From the NCBI GenBank assembly GCA_015657735.1, contig SSSX01000280.1:1-10780 (forward strand): DNA of 10,780 bases, given 5' to 3'. Source of the DNA: Zoogloeaceae bacterium (GTDB taxonomy: Bacteria; Pseudomonadota; Gammaproteobacteria; Burkholderiales; Rhodocyclaceae). Under the pieces are notes generated by a model that worked only from the letters and a program-made list of their open reading frames with translations, was not told the origin of the DNA and ran no database searches. The translations under genes were made by a program, and so were the position numbers. Positions 5,521 through 10,780 of this stretch are shown piece after piece. Position 1 is the stretch's first letter. Each line of letters starts with the position of its first letter.

Positions 5521-5694
5521 GGCCAGCTTGACCACCTCCCGGGGATAGACTGCCGTCTGGGTCAGCGTCCCGCGAAACAGCTCGACACACTCGATCAGCT
5601 GGTTCTGGGCATCGAGCAGCATCACGACGAAGACCTCATGCGGGAGGTCGGCAAGACGCATCCGTAATAGCTCGCGGACGGCTTTGGGGTCGGT
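5353..5694 (-). pseudogene. radC: radC JAB/MPN core fragment on the opposite strand
   Basis: Reading leftwards from about 5694, the frame gives LTDPKAVRELL, then MRLADLPHEVFVVMLLDAQN, FRGTLTQTAVYPREVV, the JAB metal site HNHPSG and a DEGLTKALKQALALVDVRV segment. All of these are typical of RadC. The metal-binding HxH...SxxD set is intact. The normal continuation (LDH...FAERG-like, roughly the last 25 residues) is absent: after DVRV the frame runs into the complement of the N-terminal fragment and stops at 5353. There is no ribosome binding site or N-terminal domain; the first ATG is at 5661. The LTDP start of the fragment coincides with the stop codon of the neighbouring 155-residue gene. This is most simply a displaced, inverted piece of the same radC whose N-terminus lies on the plus strand. 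Confidence 0.78.
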
Positions 5695-6161
5695 CAGCCG
5701 GTTTCGCGAGCCAGGCGCAGGACCTCGGCGAGCATCTCGGCGAGGGTCAAACGGTCCTCAATGGTGGGCGAATTCGGGTAGAAGATGACTGCCAGGTCAC
5801 CCCCGATGCCGCTGGCGTAAAACTGGTAGGACTCAACGCCGAGAACGCTGTCCGTGATCGCGGTCCACTCGGCGTCATAGCCGACGTAAAACGTGTCGCC
5901 TGTGCCGAGCAGCGGATGGCCGGGATCGGTACGACTAATCAGTGCCATGGCCTCGGCCATGTGATTCTTGGCCAAAACGTCGAGCGCGTCTTCGTCGCTG
6001 AGACGATCAAGCGCTCTGGGGTGGCTGCCTTCGCCGACGATCAAGCAATAGTCGATCGCGAAAGGCTTGTCGGTTTGGGATTCGGTGCGAATGAATTCCA
6101 AGATGATCTCCGGGAGGTTAAAGACCCCGATGCCCGGGCGGACATCGGGGGCAGATGTCAT
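5694..6161 (-). CDS. Uncharacterised 155-residue acidic protein
   Basis: This soluble acidic protein has no signal peptide. Recognisable stretches are VFNLPEIILEFIRTESQTDK near the start, a DYCLIVGEG segment, GTGDTFYVGYDAEW in the middle and a YFxxx-like FYPNSPTIEDRL toward the end. I know no family for it. It starts 3 bases after the stop of the 81-residue gene (minus-strand order), with a weak ribosome binding site, so the two form a coupled operon. Its stop codon TGA (5696-5694) lies exactly at the boundary of the radC core fragment, so its C-terminal residues (LRLARETG) may have been altered by the rearrangement. Confidence 0.68.
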   Translation of the reverse strand: MTSAPDVRPGIGVFNLPEIILEFIRTESQTDKPFAIDYCLIVGEGSHPRALDRLSDEDALDVLAKNHMAEAMALISRTDPGHPLLGTGDTFYVGYDAEWTAITDSVLGVESYQFYASGIGGDLAVIFYPNSPTIEDRLTLAEMLAEVLRLARETG

Positions 6162-6164
6162 CGC

Positions 6165-6410
6165 TTACGCGGTGACGCTGCGGATCAGCTTGTCCCAGTC
6201 GGGCTGCTTGAAGCCTTTGCCGGCGTCGAGGCAATTCATGATTTCTTCCGCAACCAATTGCTGAGCAAGCTGGTCAGTGGTATCCACTCGGCCCAGCAGG
6301 TTGCCGTTGCTGTCATAACAACCCACCCCGTTGTCATCGGTGGTGACATTTGCGATAACCCAAGTGCGGCATCCAGAGCCGTTCGGGAATCGGAGGATAC
6401 AAATGGCCAT
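6165..6410 (-). CDS. Uncharacterised 81-residue protein
   Basis: The protein starts MAICILRF and includes a YDSNGNLLGRVDTTDQ turn-rich segment followed by a helical C-terminal half (LAQQLVAEEIMNCLDAGKGF). No known domain is recognised. The start at 6410 is favoured because AAGGAG lies 7 bases upstream on the minus strand; the ATG at 6416 nearly touches that site. It is the first gene of a two-gene minus-strand operon with the 155-residue gene and diverges from the 301-codon gene across about 150 bases containing a dyad. Confidence 0.66.
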   Translation of the reverse strand: MAICILRFPNGSGCRTWVIANVTTDDNGVGCYDSNGNLLGRVDTTDQLAQQLVAEEIMNCLDAGKGFKQPDWDKLIRSVTA

Positions 6411-6416
6411 GGCCAT

Positions 6417-6560
6417 TCTCCTTGTGCGGATCAAGTTCCGCTGTACCATCACCCCGAGAGATTCGAGGGACGGACGTCACGATATAGACGCTGTATCTTC
6501 GATTGGGAAACTGCCAAACTTGCCAAAAAGTTTGACAGCTACTTGAGCGGCAATTGAACT
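6417..6560. promoter_or_regulatory. Divergent promoter region with a 7-bp dyad
   Basis: CAAACTT (6515-6521) and AAGTTTG (6528-6534) form a perfect dyad around GCCAAA, 27 bases before the GTG at 6561. It is a candidate operator for one or both divergent genes. The half-site GCCAAAA here also occurs in the dyad at 2597-2618, which might be coincidence. I could not place a convincing sigma-70 pair. Confidence 0.4.
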
Positions 6561-7466
6561 GTGCTACCCAGCCCAACCCCTGACATCGACAATCTCGATC
6601 TTGAAGCAGATGCGGATCGCGTTCTGAATCCCATTTGGCGCGATCCGTTTTTGGCCTTCATGGATATGTCGCATCTACCGCCAGAACGGCTTCTCGTCTG
6701 GGCTCGGGCGGCACTAGTGACCTATCCTGCAGACCCGACCCAGGTTGATCGCCGTTATCCGCCAACTCCGGAAATAATTAGCCATTGGTTATCCAGGATG
6801 CATTCTTCTGAAGAGTGCCAAAACCGCCGTATGCGGATTGCGGCGATGGAAGAGGCCGACGCCATGGTCTGTTGTATCGCCATTGCACCGATCATTTGCG
6901 ACTCGGGAGATAAGGAAAACCGGATTGGGACGCTGATCATCGGGTTCGAGCGTAGAAGTGAAACCCTGGTTCACCACATCATTCGACATGCAGTAAACGC
7001 GGCGGATGTATTGTTTATCGCCCAGAAATTGGTGGCGATGGCCTCGAAAAGGATTAAGGCAGTCTCTTTGGACACAGCACGCTATCTGGCGTTACCGATT
7101 TCGACCGCTAAAAGTGATTGGGGCGATGAATTACGCAGCTTTTTCATGAAAAATTGGCGAGATGGTGCGAGTAAGTTACCAAGCCTGAAGCTGCCATCGG
7201 GTTTTTCAATGATTGATCAGTCCCAAGTGGTGGAGATCAACCTTCAGGGGCGACGTTTTAGGACCCGCCACGATCTGTGGTTGCCAATCGACTACGCAGT
7301 TAGCTGCCCTCTGCCCGATATCTACTGCAACGATGATCAGGGTGACAATCAATTGCATGATTTGCTTGCCAAGGCTTCACGCGGCATTCGTCAGGCGATG
7401 AAAAAGACAGAGGGAGCAGGAAATTCGTTACCTACCTGGCAGGGGCTTAGCCGTGCACGCAGATAA
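6561..7466 (+). CDS. Uncharacterised 301-residue orphan protein
   Basis: The start is a GTG at 6561, since TGA 6555-6557 lies in frame just upstream and the first ATG codon is at residue 34; the ribosome binding site is poor. The protein is soluble, with an acidic N-terminus, a helical region around PERLLVWARAAL, a Cys-rich hydrophobic strand (MVCCIAIAPIIC, residues 102-113) followed by an IGTLIIGFERR strand, and HHIIRHAVNAADVLF in the middle. No domain or catalytic motif is recognised. Base composition is lower in GC than the backbone genes, suggesting cargo acquired separately. It stands between a divergent operon and a convergent toxin-antitoxin operon, so it seems to be a single-gene unit. 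Confidence 0.68.
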   Translation: MLPSPTPDIDNLDLEADADRVLNPIWRDPFLAFMDMSHLPPERLLVWARAALVTYPADPTQVDRRYPPTPEIISHWLSRMHSSEECQNRRMRIAAMEEADAMVCCIAIAPIICDSGDKENRIGTLIIGFERRSETLVHHIIRHAVNAADVLFIAQKLVAMASKRIKAVSLDTARYLALPISTAKSDWGDELRSFFMKNWRDGASKLPSLKLPSGFSMIDQSQVVEINLQGRRFRTRHDLWLPIDYAVSCPLPDIYCNDDQGDNQLHDLLAKASRGIRQAMKKTEGAGNSLPTWQGLSRARR

Positions 7467-7648
7467 GGCAATGTCTAGCGAGGGAGGCGGGCATTGGGGA
7501 AATCGTTCGCGGTAAAAACGAAATTTCTACGCTGATTTTTCTCCCGGATAGCACCCCGTAAACGATGGAAACCGCCTGTGCGAGCGGCGTTTTTGGGGAA
7601 GTCCTGGCCGAGTAACTTCTTTGTTATACCCCCATGGGTAGCATTACC
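7467..7648. other. Gap between convergent genes, with one copy of a direct repeat
   Basis: No gene is visible in these 182 bases. They hold one copy of the 11-bp direct repeat ACGCTGATTTT (7529-7539) and a weak hairpin candidate, CCGC (7572-7575) with GCGG (7584-7587), followed shortly by TTTTT. The hairpin may terminate the 301-codon gene, but its stem is too short for confidence. Confidence 0.4.
7529..7539 (+). repeat. Direct repeat copy 1 flanking the toxin-antitoxin module
   Basis: ACGCTGATTTT occurs here and again at 9291-9301, on either side of the PIN / XRE-ImmA operon. Allowing one mismatch, the match extends to 13 bases. Confidence 0.4.
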
Positions 7649-8134
7649 CTACACCCAGAGTTGCAGACGTTGATGGCATTCTGTTGGAGGTAAGCGGGCG
7701 CCATGTTCAAGCATTGCTCGTAATGCTTCGGCTGCGCGAACCGGAGCAACAATGGTGTGAGCGACAAGCTGGTCCAGTAGCCAGAGTACGCCGAATACCT
7801 GAATACCATCCTTGGTCGCTTGTTTGCGTAGCTTGCCATCGCCCGTAAGCAATGGGTGGCCGGTTTGTTGAGCCAAGTAGTAGCAGGACACATCGGCCAG
7901 CGAGCTATTCCGATGTGCGCCCATCAACGTGAAAAGTTGGGCGACGGCGCCCTCATTCAGCGTTTCGACTTGCAGCCCCTGTTCCACAAGCGAATCCTGC
8001 GGCAAATCGGTCAACTCGTTCATCACAAAGTCAGTCGAGCACAATGTCAGCGGGAGCTGGAACAGCTCCGCCAGCAGGTCCGCGTTGCGAAAATCGATCC
8101 AGATGTTTGTGTCGCTGATGTAGACCTTGGTCAT
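7649..8134 (-). CDS. PIN-domain ribonuclease, probable toxin
   Basis: This is a 161-residue single-domain PIN protein. The metal-binding acidic residues are in place: D8 in YISDTNIWIDF, E40 in FVMNEL, D81 in SLADVSCYYLA and D99 in LLTGDGKLRK. PIN toxins cleave RNA in a Mg/Mn-dependent way and are held in check by a partner protein. Its ATG overlaps the TGA of the upstream gene by 4 bases (ATGA), so the two are translationally coupled, with the regulator made first. About 35 residues follow the last strand and helix of the fold and may contact the partner. The partner is an XRE plus ImmA/IrrE protein, a combination known from toxin-antitoxin surveys. The catalytic set looks complete, so an active enzyme is expected. 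Confidence 0.88.
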   Translation of the reverse strand: MTKVYISDTNIWIDFRNADLLAELFQLPLTLCSTDFVMNELTDLPQDSLVEQGLQVETLNEGAVAQLFTLMGAHRNSSLADVSCYYLAQQTGHPLLTGDGKLRKQATKDGIQVFGVLWLLDQLVAHTIVAPVRAAEALRAMLEHGARLPPTECHQRLQLWV

Positions 8135-9189
8135 TGAATCCCCAGCGGACCAGTCAGGCTCGGATCGAGAGCACTTAGCGGTTGCTGTAGAAATTCAGCC
8201 GCCCTGGACTTGCTGAAAAGATCTTCGGCCAGCCCCCAGAACACCAGCGACTCGAAGCGTCGGGGAGTTTCAGGGCGGAGGGCTTCCGGCTCTTCTTTTC
8301 GCCAGCCATTCTTGCTGAACTGAATCGAGCTGTACTTAAAGCCAGACTCGCTCAACAAGGACAGATCTTTCAGTCGACGCAATATAGCGGCCATCGACAG
8401 GCCGTAATGCTGCTTGGCAATCAGAAGTTCGCGCGGGTGGACCCGTGAGCGCGGGTGCCCGCCGAAGTCGGCAGTTACACAAGAGGACGGATACAGGAAA
8501 GCGCCGGCAAAGCGGTGGCAGCAGGTTTCGATCTCCTTTTCGCTCATGTCGTCTGGGAACTTCATGACCCAGTGCCCCAGTTCGTGTGCAGCAGTAAAGC
8601 GCATACGTTCGCCAGGGCGTTCGGCATTCAAGGCGATCAAAACGTGCTGGCCATCCTGAGTGGCAGCGCAAGCCCCGTCAAAGTCGTCCGGGCCATGCAG
8701 CAGAGCAACTTTGATCCCGCGCTCTTCCAGCAACTCGGTCAAATTGGCAATAGCGTCTTCGCCAATTTGCCAATGGTCGCGAAGCTGATTAGCCGCCGCT
8801 TCGGCTTCGTCAAACGAAGACACGGCGAGCATTCCCGACGGGGTGAGCGGAGTGTCGATATCGGCGTGCTCGAAGCAGTTCTCCAGGGCGATATAGCGCT
8901 CCAGGTGCTCCCGGATACGCTCGGTCACTTGCTCTTGCCGATACTTCGGCATCTTGGCGAGCTTACGGAATTCAAGCGGGGCCAACTCGACTACATCTAC
9001 CCGGAAAAAATACTCCGGGCTCAGTTCCAGCGCTTTGGAGAGCTGCAACAACCGGGTCGAATTGGGCGCGGTCTGGCCGCTTTCAAACTTGCTGAGGGCC
9101 TGCTTGGTGATATCGCCGATGCGCTGGGCAAGGGCTTCCAGGGTGTAACCCTTGAGCACACGCGCTCGCCTGATGCGATCATGAATCAT
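8131..9189 (-). CDS. XRE-family regulator fused to ImmA/IrrE-type metallopeptidase, probable antitoxin
   Basis: This is a 352-residue protein. Residues 3-61 form an XRE/Cro-type helix-turn-helix (RRARVLKGYTLEALAQRIG, then KQALSKFESGQTAPN). Residues about 140-280 form an ImmA/IrrE (DUF955/COG2856) peptidase domain with HELGH at 202-206 and a candidate third zinc ligand, E221, in the helix ending RFAGAFLYP. Such fusions repress their own operon and may remove the repressor by proteolysis or act as antitoxin to the adjacent toxin, here a PIN RNase. ATG 9189 is favoured because GGGGA lies 6 bases upstream; ATG 9195 is also possible but is too close to that site. The gene is followed without a gap by the PIN gene. 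A -10-like TATAAT (9223-9218 on the minus strand) lies inside a long dyad just upstream, consistent with autorepression. Confidence 0.87.
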   Translation of the reverse strand: MIHDRIRRARVLKGYTLEALAQRIGDITKQALSKFESGQTAPNSTRLLQLSKALELSPEYFFRVDVVELAPLEFRKLAKMPKYRQEQVTERIREHLERYIALENCFEHADIDTPLTPSGMLAVSSFDEAEAAANQLRDHWQIGEDAIANLTELLEERGIKVALLHGPDDFDGACAATQDGQHVLIALNAERPGERMRFTAAHELGHWVMKFPDDMSEKEIETCCHRFAGAFLYPSSCVTADFGGHPRSRVHPRELLIAKQHYGLSMAAILRRLKDLSLLSESGFKYSSIQFSKNGWRKEEPEALRPETPRRFESLVFWGLAEDLFSKSRAAEFLQQPLSALDPSLTGPLGIQ

Positions 9190-9202
9190 AGCCATTCCCC
9201 AA

Positions 9203-9237
9203 GTTGACAACGCACTAATTATAAGTGATCTGTCAAC
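9203..9237. promoter_or_regulatory. 35-bp interrupted dyad operator over the toxin-antitoxin promoter
   Basis: GTTGACA (9203-9209) is mirrored by TGTCAAC (9231-9237), and inside it CACT (9213-9216) is mirrored by AGTG (9224-9227). All four share one centre at 9220. The centre carries TATAAT on the minus strand, the likely -10 of the operon. The symmetry suits a dimeric or tetrameric XRE repressor. The TTGACA strings belong to the dyad; their spacing from the -10 (7 bases) is wrong for a -35 box. Confidence 0.72.
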
Positions 9238-9290
9238 CATTTGGTGATTGAGGTCGTGTTTCCAGATCGGTCGCTGTCTTGAGGCTTCAA

Positions 9291-9301
9291 ACGCTGATTT
9301 T
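9291..9301 (+). repeat. Direct repeat copy 2 flanking the toxin-antitoxin module
   Basis: ACGCTGATTTT, identical to 7529-7539 and in the same orientation, lies about 50 bases beyond the operator of the operon. Confidence 0.4.
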
Positions 9302-9401
9302 CCGAATGTTGAGTGCTATGAGCTTGCGGCGTATCCTTGGCCTAACGTCTGGGCTACGTCGGTTCGCCGGCGTTGATTGTGGCAAGGTGAGTCACCACCG
9401 G

Positions 9402-9420
9402 TGGGGCAATTCCCCATTTT
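9402..9420 (+). terminator. Short hairpin with T-run
   Basis: TGGGG (9402-9406) and CCCCA (9412-9416) close a CAATT loop and are followed by TTTT. It lies about 80 bases ahead of the truncated gene at 9500, repeating the terminator-before-gene layout seen at 3335-3364 and 4395-4430. The 5-bp stem makes it weaker than those. Confidence 0.5.
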
Positions 9421-9499
9421 CCGGTGTGAAGCAGGGATGGACACCCTGGACGCTTCCAGTCCGCTCTTCATTTCTCAATCAACGGAAATGGAGTTCACC

Positions 9500-9577
9500 A
9501 TGATGTCGAATCAGCAACAACGTGCAGTTAAGGCCCTGGAACAACGCGCGCGTCGCAAGGCAAAGAGCGTTGGGTGA
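9500..9577 (+). pseudogene. Small basic gene truncated by insertion sequence
   Basis: ATG 9500 (or 9503) follows a GGAG site at 9490-9493. The 25 residues read MMSNQQQRAVKALEQRARRK, then AKSVG, a strongly basic helix that might bind nucleic acid. The reading frame enters the left end of the insertion sequence at 9575, and the first three bases of the IS (TGA) serve as the stop codon. The native C-terminus must lie beyond the right edge of the window. The family cannot be told from so short a piece. Confidence 0.55.
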
Positions 9578-9600
9578 CCTGCTCCGGACTTTTCGGACCA
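9575..9600. repeat. Left terminal inverted repeat of the insertion sequence
   Basis: The repeat begins TGACCTGCTCC and ends CGGACCA. It matches the right end with one substitution in the first 12 bases, then a one-base gap and a variable T/C-rich centre. Confidence 0.85.
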
Positions 9601-9642
9601 GCTGAAACTTGAGAGGATGGCTTCCAGGAAGAAGAGGAAGTC

Positions 9643-9906
9643 ATGCGCAAGAGCCGTTTTACAGAAGAACAGATGGTCAAGATCCTGCGGGAGGCCGACC
9701 GCTCGCCGATCGCGGAGGTTTCAAAGAAGCACGGGGTGAGCGAGCAGACGATCTACACGTGGCGCAAGCGTTTCGGCGCCATGAACTCGGATGAGGTCAA
9801 GCGGCTGCGGCAGCTGGAGGCCGAGAATGCGCGGCTCAAGAAGATGCTGGCCGAGCGGGACCTGGAGATCGACGTGATGAAGGAGATCGCGGCAAAAAAA
9901 TGGTGA
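9643..9906 (+). CDS. IS3-family transposase OrfA (DNA-binding subunit)
   Basis: This is an 87-residue protein. Residues 3-45 are an IS3-type helix-turn-helix (KSRFTEEQMVKILREAD, then VSKKHGVSEQTIYTWRKRFG) that recognises the IS ends. Residues 55-82 form a leucine-zipper-like coiled coil (RLRQLEAENARLKKMLAERD) for dimerisation. ATG 9643 follows an AGGAAG site. The frame ends at TGA 9904-9906, just past an A7 run where ribosomes can slip -1 into orfB to make the full OrfAB transposase. OrfA alone usually acts as a regulator of transposition. Length and motifs are normal for the family. Confidence 0.93.
   Translation: MRKSRFTEEQMVKILREADRSPIAEVSKKHGVSEQTIYTWRKRFGAMNSDEVKRLRQLEAENARLKKMLAERDLEIDVMKEIAAKKW
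9894..9900 (+). other. -1 ribosomal frameshift site (A7) between orfA and orfB
   Basis: In the orfA frame the run reads GCA AAA AAA TGG TGA, a perfect A_AAA_AAA slippery heptamer. Slipping back one base continues into the orfB frame through ATG 9900. The orfA stop is 3 bases after the heptamer. Confidence 0.85.
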
Positions 9907-10751
9907 GCACCTGCGTGCGCCGAACGCAGGTGCTTTACGCGGTGAAGCGAGGCGTTTCGCAGCGTCGGGCGTGTGGATTGATGAGCGTATCGCGCTCGGC
10001 GCTGGGCTATGTATCGCGGCTCGATGCGCGTGATCGTCCGCTGATTGGGGAAATGCGGCGCCTGGCAGCGCAGTACCCGCGCTACGGCTACCGACGCATC
10101 CGCATCTTTCTTCATCGCGCTGGCCACCGCCTGAGCATCGGCCGCACCTGGCGGCTGTGGCACAAAGCGGGCTTGCAGGTGCCGCGCAAGCGACCGCGTC
10201 GTCGCGTGGCCAGTCAGCGCGATCAGGTGCAGCGAGCCTCGGAGGCCAACGGGATCTGGGCTTACGACTTTGTGTTCGACACCTGCGCCAACGGCCAGCC
10301 GCTCAAATGCCTGACGGTGATCGATGAGCACACCCGAGAGGCGCTGGCGATCGATGTGGCGGGCAGCATCCGTTCGGAGCGCGTCATCGAGGTGTTGAGC
10401 CGCCTGATCAGCGAGCGAGGCGCGCCGAAGGCATTGCGCTCGGACAATGGTCCGGAGTTCGTCTCGACGCGACTGCTCCAGTGGGCGAGCGATGCGGGCT
10501 TGCAGATGGCGCTCTCGCAGCCAGGCAAGCCATGGCAGAACGGCACCGACGAGAGCTTCAACGGCAAGTTCCGTGACGAGTGTCTGTCCATGGAGTACTT
10601 CCGCAACCGCTTGGAGGCGCGCGTCGTCATCGAGCAGTGGCGCCAGCATTACAACGAGGTACGACCGCATTCCGCGCTGGGCTACCTGACCCCGGCACAG
10701 TACCTTCAGATACAGTCAGGCAACGACCACGAGGCCATCTGTCTCAAGTAA
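9900..10751 (+). CDS. IS3-family transposase OrfB (DDE catalytic domain)
   Basis: This is a 283-residue protein with a complete retroviral-integrase-like core. The acidic triad is D123 (WAYDFVFD), D182 (RSDNGPEF) and E218 (GTDESFNGKFRDE), with the 35-residue spacing between the last two that defines the family. An HTH_21-like region with YPRYGYRRIRIFL lies at 59-71, and the end has the conserved YNEVRPHSALGYLTPAQY. It is made mainly as an OrfAB fusion by frameshifting at 9894-9900, although ATG 9900 could allow separate initiation. The enzyme cuts and joins the IS ends. No internal stop or missing catalytic residue is seen. Confidence 0.95.
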   Translation: MVSTCVRRTQVLYAVKRGVSQRRACGLMSVSRSALGYVSRLDARDRPLIGEMRRLAAQYPRYGYRRIRIFLHRAGHRLSIGRTWRLWHKAGLQVPRKRPRRRVASQRDQVQRASEANGIWAYDFVFDTCANGQPLKCLTVIDEHTREALAIDVAGSIRSERVIEVLSRLISERGAPKALRSDNGPEFVSTRLLQWASDAGLQMALSQPGKPWQNGTDESFNGKFRDECLSMEYFRNRLEARVVIEQWRQHYNEVRPHSALGYLTPAQYLQIQSGNDHEAICLK

Positions 10752-10755
10752 TTCG

Positions 10756-10780
10756 TGGTCCGGAGAATCGGGGCAGGTCA
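10756..10780. repeat. Right terminal inverted repeat of the insertion sequence
   Basis: The sequence TGGTCCG...GGGGCAGGTCA is the complement of the left end, apart from a few changes in its centre. It ends exactly at the window edge, 4 bases after the orfB stop. Confidence 0.82.

Larger units (their letters stand above)
9238..9499. other. Gene-free leader region ahead of the truncated basic gene
   Basis: No convincing protein gene is present; the open frames here lack ribosome binding sites and protein-like composition. The region holds the second 11-bp direct repeat (9291-9301) and a chain of short perfect dyads from 9386 to 9459: GGTGA/TCACC, CCACC/GGTGG, TGGGG/CCCCA followed by TTTT, CAGGG/CCCTG and CTGGA/TCCAG. 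Neighbouring dyads share bases, so they cannot all form at once. Confidence 0.5.
9575..10780 (+). mobile_element. Complete IS3-family insertion sequence (probably IS407 group)
   Basis: The element is 1206 bp, bounded by imperfect inverted repeats: TGACCTGCTCCGG at the left and the complement of TGACCTGCCCCGA at the right, each with CGGACCA further in. It carries two overlapping frames, orfA and orfB, typical of IS3-family transposases made by -1 frameshifting. Element length, end sequence and OrfA style fit the IS407 group. The right end is the last base of the window, so the target duplication cannot be checked. It interrupts a small basic gene. Both frames look intact, so it may still be mobile. 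Confidence 0.9.

Noticed and set aside
7572..7594. Firm terminator between the convergent genes
   Set aside because: The stem is only 4 bp with an 8-base loop, although a T-run follows. It is mentioned only as a weak candidate.
9204..9223. TTGACA as a -35 box of the toxin-antitoxin promoter
   Set aside because: On the minus strand TTGACA is only 7 bases from TATAAT, far from the needed 16-18; both TTGACA copies are better explained as arms of the operator dyad.
9279..9503. 74-codon plus-strand frame across the leader
   Set aside because: It has no ribosome binding site, its product has chance-like composition, and it spans the chain of hairpins.
9753..10670. 305-codon minus-strand frame across the insertion sequence
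   Set aside because: It is the complement of the well-supported transposase genes with no recognisable domain.
1..10780. CRISPR array, tRNA, rRNA or attachment site
   Set aside because: No regularly spaced repeats, cloverleaf-like sequence or integrase-linked att repeat was seen on either strand.

Overview
The window looks like accessory DNA from a GC-rich Gammaproteobacterium, most likely Pseudomonas or a close relative (Xanthomonas-type hosts are also possible). It has the character of an integrative conjugative element of the PAGI/clc/SPI-7 type. The evidence is a run of short co-oriented genes of unknown function, a protein of the family often mislabelled 'type I restriction endonuclease subunit M', a RadC-type JAB protein, a small AlpA/MerR-like helix-turn-helix protein, and cargo genes of differing base composition. 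The taxonomic and element assignments are inferences from gene style. No integrase, relaxase, tRNA, rRNA or CRISPR array is visible.

Left cargo (1-2265). The first 82 bases may be the C-terminal tail of a phage-type family A DNA polymerase. Next come two co-oriented genes for small, extremely Gly/Ala-rich hydrophobic proteins. The first carries a seven-step GxxxG glycine zipper; the second has a signal peptide. Converging on them with only 4 bases between the stop codons is a minus-strand gene whose protein combines a HEPN-like RNase motif (RNELVH) with a C-terminal OST-HTH/LOTUS-like RNA-binding domain. A lone IS256-like end and a strong terminator hairpin follow.

Element backbone (2266-5163). 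A small helix-turn-helix regulator (minus strand) is divergent from a 133-residue protein of unknown function. Then come a 28-codon ORF, a 187-residue protein with a Lys/Ala/Pro tail, an overlapping 141-residue acidic protein, the 109-residue 'subunit M'-like protein and a 69-residue protein. Several of these genes are preceded by a hairpin, sometimes with a T-tract, which suggests that read-through is controlled gene by gene.

Rearranged zone (5164-6560). An N-terminal piece of radC on the plus strand abuts the JAB core of radC on the minus strand. Together they would nearly rebuild one protein without its last part, so the gene appears to have been inverted and truncated. Two minus-strand genes of unknown function (155 and 81 residues) lie behind it. 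A compact divergent promoter region with a 7-bp dyad separates them from the next gene.

Right cargo (6561-9240). A 301-codon orphan gene is followed on the minus strand by a two-gene toxin-antitoxin operon: an XRE + ImmA/IrrE metallopeptidase-type antitoxin/regulator, overlapping by 4 bases a PIN-domain toxin. A 35-bp interrupted dyad covers the promoter of the operon. An 11-bp direct repeat flanks the module.

Right edge (9241-10780). A stretch rich in overlapping hairpins leads into a small basic gene. That gene is cut after 25 codons by a complete IS3-family (probably IS407-group) insertion sequence, whose right end coincides with the end of the window. The IS orfA/orfB pair overlaps at an A7 slippery run suited to -1 frameshifting.
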